This document shows, piece by piece, positions 55,701 to 64,000 of a stretch of DNA of 64,000 bases. The notes below the pieces were generated by a model. The model did not search any database. It saw nothing but the letters and a program-made list of their open reading frames with translations, and was not told where the DNA came from. The stretch is taken from assembly GCA_035048495.1 (NCBI GenBank), contig CM068551.1, positions 16,804,248 to 16,868,247 of the forward strand. The letters are read 5' to 3'. Source of the stretch: Euptelea pleiosperma. Its lineage: Eukaryota; Streptophyta; Magnoliopsida; Ranunculales; Eupteleaceae. Numbering within the stretch: position 1 is the first letter of the stretch; every line of letters begins with the position of its first letter. The position numbers and the translations under genes were made by a program.

Positions 55701-57121
55701 CTTAGAACTTGATTATAGATAGATCGGGTGATGGTGATAGACCGTCCGATATATTTTGGATGATGAGTCGCATGAGCTTCAACGCGTAATAATCCAGATA
55801 ATGGAGGCTAGTCATATAAGACGACATAACATATAAGATGTGACTAGGGAATTCATCACACATATTTATATGCAAAAAATTTTCAGGAAAAGAAAAAAAA
55901 TTATTTTGATTAAAAATTATTAATTATTATTTATATTATATAATATATCACTAGGTGATCTGGAAAAGGATCAGTTGAACTCATGTTGGAGTGATTCGAT
56001 TCTATTTTTCGGAGGCAACAGATTTCTCTAAGATACGAATAATGATCATATTCTCTTAGGTAAAATAGGCATGTCTTTTAGAATACTTTCATTATTCATA
56101 TCCAAGAAGTTTCATTTCTCTCTCCTAGATTACCATCTTTGTAGTGGTACGTCTTGGAAATCTAGATCTGATAGAGGTTTACATTGTATGTCTCGATGAG
56201 GCGATAGACGTGAGGGGTACGGTTCGCCGATCCCTAGATAGTTTAAGGATCTTTGAAATGTCTACAGACGTCAAACGATTGACCATCGTTGTTCTTTTGA
56301 CCTGTGTATTCAGTGTCGTGGTCAAAGGCCCTCTCCTGAGCCTAAATTCACGGGCTTATAATGTATTCCTCACACGCAGCGGCAACTCTCCGTCCGACCT
56401 TAAATCAGGATACCAACGATGGGTTCCACACTGATTAAGTATTGAAATAAAAGAAATAGTCACTAGACTAGGACTGATACTAGTCGTGACCTCTTCACTC
56501 TAAGATGAATAGACTACTCGACTTGTGTGTTATTAATTGATGATGAATGAGAAATAAACATATGTGATTATTGTTTAAATTTTAGTTTTGGATAGTTCAT
56601 TTTTAAATTCTATCTGTTATTATTAATTGAAATTGTTTAATATGATTTATATTCTTATCGATAAAGGAAAATTGTAAAACTTGTATTTTTATTTCCACTC
56701 GACAATTATGTATATGTAGTTTTACACTTTATATCCTGTTGGGCAATCTTAGTGGTTGCTTATAGTTTATTTATTATTTTTAGCTTCTATGGAGCACACT
56801 ATATACGAAGAGAGACAGAAATCCGACTATTACTACGACTGAGTAGAGAGAGAGTAAGCAGATTACTGGTTGTGAAATCATAATCGAGTATGTACTTACT
56901 TTTAGAATGTTCAGATTGTTTGTTTACAAATATATATCATTGACTTCACACTTTATCTCTATTGTATAATGTCAAGTAGGTATGCATTTCCGTATAAAAA
57001 AACATTCCCTAAAATTTATAGCTTGAGTTAGATGTGAGAGTGAGTTTATTTTGCGTGCCTTGGATTTAGGACACGTGGCTAACACCTCGAGATTCGTGTG
57101 GTCTAAATTCGGGACATTACA
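52798..57121. mobile_element. 4.3-kb solo LTR (Gypsy-type) with perfect 5-bp TSD
   Basis: It begins TGTAACAACCCGA and ends TCGGGACATTACA, an inverted-repeat terminus of the TGTAACACCCCGA kind found in plant Gypsy elements with long LTRs (for example Tekay/Del). Perfect 5-bp duplications TATGC flank it (52793-52797, 57122-57126). Across 4324 bp there is no gag, pol or integrase and no primer site, so it is best read as a solo LTR left by recombination. The orientation is not certain. Confidence 0.82.
55631..55760 (+). repeat. Three-unit minisatellite inside the solo LTR
   Basis: CGGGTGATGGTAATAGACCG occurs at 55631, 55674 and 55725 (last one with G for A), each followed by CCCG and two by GACTTAGAACTT. 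CGGG..CCCG makes each unit a small stem-loop. Confidence 0.85.
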
Positions 57122-58064
57122 TATGCACCCTATCATCAAAGGTTTACTCTCTATGGGCAAACGCCCTTTAAAAGGCCGTTTGTCAGCCTTTTCCAACTTT
57201 AATATTTGGCACGCAATGGCGGGCAAAATTGTCAGCTTTTTTTCAGCTTTAATTTTTGTCAGGCAAAGACGCCCTTTCAAAGGACGATTCGTTACTTTTT
57301 TTGTAAATGTCAAAAAGTTGTTTTTGTTTTTTGTAATATATTATATAATATATCTAAAATATATATAATATTAGACATTATATAAAAATATTCGAGTACA
57401 CGTGACAGTCTGAAAACGTGTATATATAATTTTATACAATGCAACGCTATACATCGAATCAAATGCAATATCTACCATCATTTGCACAAACAAATGTACA
57501 TAATCAATTTTCGCGCGTGATTTATTGAGTTCGTCCAAACATCATACATTAGAATTCGCGCATATTGAATATGTGCGTAATAAAAGTACGCATGTCCAAA
57601 AACATGCATTAAAAAAAAGCAAACACAGCCTAAGTCACATCCATGAAAAATTTACGTTCATGGTATTTTTGTCCTTAAAACTTTCTAAAAATCTTTGTTT
57701 CTTGTCAGAGAGAATTAAGCGGTGAACGGTGGATGCGAAGGTGAACAACATCGGTGTGGAACGGTGCCAGCAAAGCTGGTCACTGTGAACTCCGATGACG
57801 ATAGGCCAAAGAAATAGAGATGGTGACAATGACTACCGCAAACTTTAATGAACAACGATGAGAATGAATAGTGGCAAGAATTGGGGAGGGTGAGAATTGT
57901 TAGGTGAGAATAAAGGAGAGGAGATACCCATTTTGCTAATATCTGGAACCACTTTTGGTTGCAAAAATTAACACTTATTTTTAGAAAATTGTGAAACTAT
58001 GCAACTATTTCTTATTTGAAGCGCCATCAAGCACGTGCAAATGTATGCGCAATGCTACTAAGTA

Positions 58065-58610
58065 GTGGCGGAGCAAAGAGGGGGCCGGGGGGTATGTGCC
58101 CCCCTCAACTTTCAAAATATTAAAAATTGATTTCTAGAAGTACCCTTAAATTTTAGTTTAGTGCTCCCCTCATATTTTAATCCTTTAAAGTCCGTCCGTC
58201 CGTCCCCCCCCCCCCCCCCCCCTCTTCTTAGATTTTAATCACTTAAAATCTACCTCCACATTTGTTACCAAGCAGGACCTCATTCTTAAATCTCAACAAG
58301 AAAATGAGTTTTAAAGTAGGAATTAATGGAGGGAAGGGATTGAGTGGCCACCACAAAAAATGGCAACAAGATAGGCCGATAAGATTAAGGAGGAAATGAG
58401 ACAATGGATAGGACAAATGTAGACAATGGCATAGCTAGGATTGTGTTCAATGGTGGGCATATATAAAAAATTTCAAAATTTGGGCAAAAGTGTACTTTGG
58501 AAAAAAATTCTTTTTCTTTTCAAAATTTCATGGTTGCTTTTTTCTTTTCAAATTTTTAAAGTTGAGGATGGGCAACTGCTCACCCTCGTCCCTGGCTCCG
58601 CCATTGATTG
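58065..58610. mobile_element. Candidate MITE with GGCGGAGC ends
   Basis: AGTGGCGGAGCAAAGAGGG at the left; CCCTGGCTCCGCCATTG at the right, plus GTGCCCCCCTCAACTTTCAA and TAAAGTTGAGGATGGGCA as an inner inverted pair. The ends of a similar fragment appear at 4490-4520 (AGCGGCGGACCCAGGATTTT). Target duplication not determined. Confidence 0.55.
58204..58222 (+). repeat. C19 homopolymer
   Basis: Nineteen consecutive C inside the candidate MITE; length may be unreliable. Confidence 0.85.
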
Positions 58611-59777
58611 TAGATGGATACCTAGAGTGCGGCATTTTATTAATTTATTTACCTTTCAATCAAACAAATATTCCAATGATTCCCATATTCATATTTTGAA
58701 AGTAAAATGAATACACATGATATGAAATTTTTTCCAACCTAACCCTAAGTCCATCTAGATTTGAAAATTTCCTTTTCAACCTATTGAGACAAAGTCTTAC
58801 TACTAACTCGACAGATTAATCCAATAATCATAAAAGTGACGATCTCTTGCAAATGGAAGATTTTAACATGGCAAAATTCTTTTTGAAAATAACATACATT
58901 TATATATACATAAAACTTTATTTCAAATTTGATTTTTCAATTTTATCTACGTACGATTTATATATTTGCAAAAGACTTAATCAAACTAAAATGACTATGT
59001 CAAAACCACGAGAATCTGATCCATGAAATCCTATATTGAATCTTAACCAACTAATCAAATCAGCCTCTCCCAAACTTACCTCACCTAGGTATATCTCATT
59101 AGAGCATCACTAGTTGGTGAACCAAAGCATCCAATTAACTGTCAAAATTCTCAAATCAAGGGGATAATCAGGAAACGATAGTAATGAGCTATACAATACC
59201 AAATATATGTAGTAAAATTTTCTTAGTGTCAGCTCACAGTGATCCACTCTAATGTACAATGTGGATGTGAAGTCACTCTCCCACGATTGAGAAGACATTA
59301 CATTACATCGGTAGTCATCTCACATACAGTGACCATGCAATTGAGTTGTCTTGACTCACCCCAGTCATGAGTATTCCAGGTCAATAACAATCCAAAGAAT
59401 CAGTTCTCTACGTGATTGTTTCCTAAGGGAGAATCCTGAGTAGTTGTTTGAAGAAAGTCCATTTCACCCCGTAAATAATGATCATTCATCCATGATACAA
59501 GCAAATCAAAATAATAATAATAAAAAAAAAGCAATCAAAATAATTTATTGTCATTCATCTTTGAATAACACAAATCATGGTTTAAAAAATGGCCCTATAT
59601 TATAACAAAAATAACGGGCATTATAATGGAAACGAACATCATCCATTACGTTACATACCATTTTAACATTCGAAAAATAACGCCTGTTATTTTTTTTTAA
59701 AAATTGTTAAAAAAAAACTTTTATTTCCGTTATAAATTTTACTGAAAATTTGAAATTCAAATCTTGAATTTTAGATC

Positions 59778-60240
59778 CATTATTTCCACTAGGGGGACGC
59801 CACGTGCGATGCACATACACCTTACCCGTGGCAACACCTTACACGTGGCATACATTTAGAGATCACTGACCGTATACATGTTTTGCTCATCTCTAGGTAG
59901 ACCTATCTACGAAAATTCATCCTGATTAGCAATTTCTATCCATTGGATTATAGTCTTTTTCATGTTTTATTTTTAACCATAGATTTCTAGCATTATTATT
60001 TAGCATGCAGATCAAGGTACATTTTTGGCCATGTGGCACATTCTTAGAGACTACTAACCGGATGGATGTTTTGCCCATCGCTAGTTGGACTTGCATTTAA
60101 AATTTCGTCCTAATTAGTAATTTATACCAAATTCTTTTTCTTGGTTTATTTTTAACCATGGATATCAGTCATTATGATCCAAAGGCTAGAAATCACTAAT
60201 TAGGATTTTTTTTTTTGTTGCATAAGTCTATCTAGCCACA
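59778..60240. mobile_element. Family-B copies (one and a half)
   Basis: TAGGGGGACGCCACGTGCG and TTAGAGATCACTGACCG, then a second left arm CATGTGGCACATTCTTAGAG with GATGGATGTTTTGCCCATC, and one right part ACTAATTAGG. Arms are unequal. Confidence 0.55.
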
Positions 60241-60589
60241 CTGTTAGGATGCAGTAATTGCTCGCACAATTGAATTGACATGTGAAAATGTTGAATGACC
60301 AAATCACCCTTGTAAAATAAAAAACTTTCAAAAACCAAAAGAAACAATTTTTGTCATTTTAAGGAATTTGAGGGAGTATTAGGAAAAATATTTTTTTTAT
60401 TTTTTTAATCGTTGAATGAGCTACAGGGTGGCGTACGCTTGCACAGTGACGTGTTCTCTACCCCCAAAAGGCCCGAAATGCCCCTGCCATGTAAATAATT
60501 GAAAGAAAAAAAAAGAACAAAAAATAAGGGCATTTGTGGGATTTTGGGGTTTAGCGTGAGGCACGCCAGAAGGGCCTTTCGTTAAGATG

Positions 60590-61325
60590 TAGAATATTTT
60601 TGACATACACCCCCCCCTCCCCCGACTATTAAATTTTGTACTAAAGGACGAAAGTGCCCTTGTCTTCAACCTCTTATAACAAGGTTTTGGGTTTCGGTTT
60701 TCCAAATCAAACATGAAAAGAAAAGATTAAAAATAAAAACTCATGGTTGTAAACTTGAGAATTTTTGTTTTTTTTTTTGATAAATTAAGTAAAGATTGAG
60801 AAGAAAAATGCCCATAAAAATAGATATAACTCGTGAGGGATTGAGATTTTTTTTTTTTTTTTTATGAATTTTATTGTAGAACAATGAAATTTTAAAATTG
60901 AGAGAACCCATCTTTCCAAAATCCATGTCTCAAAAGCTTAAAATCTAAATTGCTCTTATTCTTGTTTTTCATTTTTGTCAATGAAAATTTTAAAATTAAA
61001 AGTGTATGATTTAGGTTTTTTTCTTTTAGCCTTGGGTTTTAAATTGTTGCCGGAGTGGTGGTTGGTCAGCAATGAGATTCCGGTGAGTTGGTCCCCAGTG
61101 ATGGGCGGCCAACCCATTGGAATCTCTTGACGGGCCGTCTACCACAACCGTTTGATTTGGGATTTGGGTTTTAGCCCAAACCCTTGTTCTAAGGTTGAAG
61201 ACAAGGGCACTTTCGTCCTTTAATATAAAATTTGGTAGTCAACTCGGGTCAACACTGGTCAAATGACAGTGGACCGAGTCAAGGGGGGTATGTCAGCTTT
61301 TTCAAATATTGGGGGTATGTCTAAT
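60590..61325. mobile_element. Family-C long-TIR element
   Basis: Left GAATATTTTTGACATACACC...AAGGACGAAAGTGCCC (60610-60660) and right GGGCACTTTCGTCCTTTA...GGGGTATGTCTAATTTGG (61205-61325) are inverted. The right part continues inward through GGCGGCCAACCCATTGG. Outer ends have decayed. Confidence 0.6.
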
Positions 61326-61416
61326 TTGGTCATGTGCCTTAGAATCCATTATAACGGAAAAAACGATAAAGCCCCCAATCCATTTTACCGTTGTAACGGT
61401 CCCTTTTAAACCAAAG

Positions 61417-61881
61417 ATACTTAGAGGGGGTGAATACTTATTTTAAAAATTAACTAATAATAAACAACCTACTCAATTTTTGGTCTAGGTTTGGGATACT
61501 AAATCGCATGTGAACAATCCTAACATGATTGATTTTACTGATTTAATTGATTTTCACAGTCGATTCAAATTTAATATATTAAGACATATTATTTCTACTT
61601 CGTTTGCTTTAATTCAAACAATATAATAGTGCGGAAAAAATAATTAGAAAACACATAATTTTTACGTGAAAACTTTTATAGAAAAACCCATGAGACCACG
61701 TCCATCTATGAAATGTACTATGCCAAGTTAACGATACAAAGATATGCACACCATTTAACACAACCTTCAACTCGAATCAATCCTTCAAGCCCACTATCGA
61801 TGCTATTCACATTTTTTGTACATTACGAATTCATGAAGCGCCCTTGTTGGATCATGTTCTCACAATTTTAGTTTGATCTAA
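61417..61881. mobile_element. LTR-like remnant
   Basis: TTAGAGGGGGTGAATACTTA near 61430 and GCGGAAAAAATAATTAGAAA with TTTTTACGTGAAAAC near 61660 resemble the body of long plant Copia (SIRE-type) LTRs. Boundaries not determined. Confidence 0.4.
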
Positions 61882-62605
61882 TGATAAGTCATCATTTTAT
61901 GCATTTTTACCCCATTTTCCTTAGTTGATTATTAGAATTATTCTACATAAATCCTCAAGCCTACGTGAAAAATAGGATATGCTCTTTTCATCAATTGTAT
62001 ATTAAATTTCTCTTAATAATAATCAATTATTTTATATTAATAATTTTATTTAATTAGGTACTCGAGCCCAAGACTAAAGCGAGCATAAGTCCAAGCCCAA
62101 AAACTAATATACAAAAGTCCAAATCTGAGCAAAAGAATGGACTACATTAACGGGCCAAGAAGTTGGGCCAAGAAGTGGGCCAATGCAATGGGCCTATGTA
62201 TTGGACCAAGTTGGTGGACTATGCATAGACCAAGGTGGTTGAGATTACAATAAACGGCCCAGATTACTAAAGGCATGAGGAGGGCTTTCCAAAAATAAAA
62301 TGATGGTTTTGGTTTTGAAATTTAAAAGTGATGGAATGTTTGAGAAATAAATATCTTATCATAAAAAAATTTTCTTTCAAAAAATAGAAGAATATTTCAT
62401 TGGTTTTCAAAAAAAGTTTTAAAATAATAAATTAGTGATTGATTCCATATTAAAAAATAAAAGAATATTTTATTGATTTTCAAAATGAAGTTTCAAAAGA
62501 ATAACTTGGTTAGTGATTCTATTAAGAAAAGAAAAATATATTTTATATAATTATTTTCATCTTCGAAAATATTTTTTCTAAGAAAAGAAAGTCTTAATTC
62601 ACTAA
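61882..62605 (+). mobile_element. LTR-like repeat, inverse copy of 24790-25471
   Basis: TGATAAGTCATCATTTTATG at the start and TTAATTCACTAAAG at the end match the reverse of the insertion in the UPL fragment. This copy is truncated at 62605, where similarity stops. Confidence 0.6.
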
Positions 62606-62643
62606 AGAACCTTGGCGTAAACATCTTTTGTTCTGCACTTTTC

Positions 62644-62898
62644 ATGGCCACATCAATTCTCATTGTGAGTATACTAGGTTTAGTTGCACTAGCAAAACTC
62701 CACACTTTTGCTGGAACCATTGCACAGCATAATGAAGAGGAAGGTCCTCAAATTGAATGGCGACGAAAGGAATACTCGCACCTTCACCATCAATTCAAAC
62801 TCCGGTGGTTGAAGATGAAACAGTACCAAGAGATCAATAAGGATATCCTGATAACCAGCTGTCTGGGACACGTGTCACTCGAGTGCCAGTGGATCTAG
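62644..62898 (+). other. Unidentified short open reading frame
   Basis: An 84-codon frame with an ATG start: a hydrophobic N-terminus (LIVSILGLVALAKLHTFAG) and a charged, His-rich body (EWRRKEYSHLHHQFKLRWLK). Codon use looks gene-like, and it follows the truncated LTR-like repeat. It may be a short membrane protein, or an exon fragment captured by a transposon. I do not recognise a family, and no promoter or splice signal decides the matter. Confidence 0.3.
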
Positions 62899-63014
62899 AA
62901 AAATTTATATATTTCTAGCATGTGGGTCATCTTCGCTGAACAAGAGACGGACCAAATCCCTCCACTTTACGTATTCCTCGCATTTAAAGACTTTGATACA
63001 GGCGTCTTTGTCAA

Positions 63015-63155
63015 AAGTTCGATACAAAAGTCTCAAAAAATGCCACGTGGCACACTCTTTCGGTTCCGTTCTCCATTGTTGTCTAGGTCCACCCACATCA
63101 AAAGTAGGATGATTCGGCCACGTGGCATTTTGTGACTTGGTATCAAAAGCTGCAT
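63015..63155. mobile_element. Small hairpin MITE with paired CCACGTGG
   Basis: AAAGTTCGATACAAAAGTC...AATGCCACGTGGCAC at the left; GGCCACGTGGCATTTTGTGA...TTGGTATCAAAAGC at the right. Related to Family-B2 ends at 27488-27820. Confidence 0.6.
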
Positions 63156-63194
63156 AGAATCTTCCATGACCGACATCTGTGTGGTTCACGTGGT

Positions 63195-63470
63195 CCACTT
63201 TTAGAGAATAGAGACTACTGACCGTATGGATGCTTGGTCCATCCCTAGTTAAACCTAGGGATCAAATATCAGCCTGATTTGTAATCTATAACTGTTGGAT
63301 CTGAATACTCCAAATTATCGCATGAAAAAGACTCAAATCCAACGGTGAGAAATAACCAATCTAGCTGAAATTTTTTGTCTGTAAGTCCACATAAGGTTGG
63401 GCCAAACATCCATACGGTCAGCGATCTTTAAGAGTTTAACACGTGGCTCATACTGTAGTCCGTCATCGAA
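63195..63470. mobile_element. Family-B MITE
   Basis: AGACTACTGACCGTATGGATG and GGTCCATCCCTAGTT at the left; GGTTGGGCCAAACATCCATA and TTAACACGTGGCTCATACTG at the right. Confidence 0.65.
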
Positions 63471-63557
63471 GTTCAACTCGAAGTTGACTAGTAACTCAAC
63501 TCCTTAACGTACACGATCCGGAATTCCGGGATTCCGAACCCCACTTAATTTTTGGTT

Positions 63558-63730
63558 CAGGCTCGGGGACTCGTCTCTTTCGACTAGCCTTTTCACTCGT
63601 GTATTCCGATAATCCAACGGTGGATAATGGCGCTGAGCTGGCATCACTTTTTGTCAAAGAAAAATCACTGTTGGATTCTCGGAATACACGGCCAAGGTCT
63701 CGAGTGAAAAGGACGAGTCGTCGGAGCCTG
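63558..63730. mobile_element. Hairpin MITE upstream of the terminal gene
   Basis: CAGGCTCGGGGACTCGTC at the left pairs with GACGAGTCGTCGGAGCCTG at the right; inner pairs are CCTTTTCACTCG / CGAGTGAAAAGG, GTGTATTCCGATAATCCAAC / GTTGGATTCTCGGAATACAC. Nearly the whole 173 bp folds on itself. No target duplication found. Confidence 0.75.
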
Positions 63731-63839
63731 AGCGTGAAAACAAAGAGCCGTAATCAAGTGATTAGCGGGCAAAAAGGGCGTAAAGGACACCTTTTTTAAA
63801 GGAAAGTTTCTCTTGACTGTTTTTTTGTCCGCAACACCA

Positions 63840-63976
63840 CCAAACCTCGCCTCTCTCTCTTTCTCTCTCTCTCCACCGACGCTTCTCCTTCATGCTTCGT
63901 AGATTCTTTCTTCCAAAATTAGGTTACTGTTAGGGTTAGGGTTTCGTTCTTATCCATTTCTCCATTAACAACCACA
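63840..63976 (+). promoter_or_regulatory. Probable 5' leader with telo-box motif and short upstream ORF
   Basis: A CT-rich tract (63849-63873) is followed by TTAGGGTTAGGGTTTCG (63930-63946), the plant telo-box found near the starts of many translation and housekeeping genes. A 13-codon upstream ORF (63892-63933) overlaps it. Inference rests on these motifs only. Confidence 0.5.
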
Positions 63977-64000
63977 ATGCATTCGTGGAAAGAAAAAGTT
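63977..64000 (+). CDS. Start of an unidentified gene, cut by the window end
   Basis: ATG in a fair context (CCACAATGC) opens MHSWKEKV and runs off the end. The leader in front of it has the look of a plant 5' untranslated region. Eight codons do not allow identification. Confidence 0.45.

Larger units (their letters stand above)
52444..57147. mobile_element. Family-B MITE interrupted by the solo LTR
   Basis: Left end GAGTAAAACTTTGATGACAG and arm CACAATATGAGCCACGTGGC; right arm GTGCCACGTGGCTCATA breaks at 52797 and resumes at 57127 with ACCCTATCATCAAAGG, ending TTTACTC. Confidence 0.75.
51715..57630. mobile_element. Harbinger-like element with 0.4-kb inverted arms, heavily interrupted
   Basis: Ends GGCTGCGTTTG and CAAACACAGCC, flanked by TAA (51712-51714, 57631-57633). 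The arms (51715-52115 and about 57150-57630) share CTTTTTTGACATTTA-type blocks and AACGCCC(C)TTTGAAAGG in inverse order. The interior consists of two Family-B copies and a solo LTR. No transposase is visible, so the original element was probably about 0.9 kb. Confidence 0.7.
57634..59577. other. Intergenic, no gene seen
   Basis: Contains a C19 run at 58204-58222 preceded by GTCC repeats, and a stretch (58065-58610) with paired ends AGTGGCGGAGCAAAG and CTGGCTCCGCCATTGA, typical of common plant MITEs beginning near GGCGGAGCCA. No coding region is supported. Confidence 0.4.
59578..61416 (+). mobile_element. Family-A MITE (TTATAACGG version) split by 1.5 kb of later insertions
   Basis: The left part (59578-59777) begins TGGTTTAAAAAATGGCCC and stops in the GATCCATTATTTCCA box; the right part (about 61325-61416) resumes GTGCCTTAGAATCCATTATAA and ends TCCCTTTTAAACCAAAG. 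The interval holds Family-B and Family-C elements. Confidence 0.65.

Noticed and set aside
55631..55760. Possible CRISPR-like spaced repeats
   Set aside because: Only three units with similar, not unique, spacers, in a plant LTR; it is a minisatellite.
56144..56434. 96-codon plus-strand frame inside the solo LTR
   Set aside because: No retroelement or host domain; expected by chance in 4.3 kb.
63599..63799. 66-codon plus-strand frame
   Set aside because: It mostly covers the arms and loop of the 63558-63730 hairpin and has no protein signature.

Overview
The window looks like nuclear DNA from a large, repeat-rich flowering-plant genome. It carries single-copy plant nuclear genes (a plant-type TOM9/TOM22 import receptor, a DYW-class pentatricopeptide repeat protein, a plasmodesmata-located protein) set in a sea of decayed transposons: plant L1-type LINEs, Copia and Gypsy-type LTR remains, Mutator-like, PIF/Harbinger-like and hAT-like non-autonomous elements. 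I see no bacterial, viral or organellar gene. The sequence does not fix the species; a magnoliid or other early-branching angiosperm is only a guess.

Layout. 1-4.5 kb: a minus-strand LINE cut by the window edge, followed by Copia 5' internal sequence and LTR-like DNA. 4.5-7.4 kb: stacked DNA transposons ending about 110 bp upstream of TOM9 (7540-7842, +). 8.4-14.1 kb: two more minus-strand copies of the same LINE, head to tail. 14.1-16.3 kb: a second copy of the 2.2-4.5 kb flank, so 1-4.5 kb and 11.9-16.3 kb form a segmental duplication; only the second copy keeps a Copia gag pseudogene. 17.2-18.9 kb: an intronless DYW-type PPR gene (minus). 19-40 kb: no intact gene; nested MITEs, a Pack-MULE-like element holding a broken piece of a UPL1/UPL2-type ubiquitin ligase gene (23871-26429), and a second element with the same ends holding an unidentified exon (about 31.8-33.7 kb). 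40.8-42.2 kb: a three-exon PDLP gene (minus) whose last exon adds only 8 coding bases. 42.6-51.3 kb: hairpin MITEs, self-nested repeats and a LINE 3' end. 51715-57630: a Harbinger-like element split by a 4.3-kb solo LTR. 57.6-64 kb: more nests; the last 150 bases look like the 5' leader and first eight codons of a further + strand gene.

The genes do not form a pathway: each is an independent housekeeping or developmental locus. What unites the window is transposon layering. By reading flanks directly I could place target-site duplications (TSDs) for many elements: 9 bp (Mutator-like) at 3259-4019, 6617-7143, 19507-19907, 23871-26429 and 30338-30758; 8 bp (hAT-like) at 32359-32919; 3 bp TAA (Harbinger-like) at 5680-6593 and 51715-57630; 5 bp (LTR) at 52798-57121. 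Several abundant MITE families are built by reiterating one short word inside the element, and one family exists in two versions that share a skeleton but use different words.
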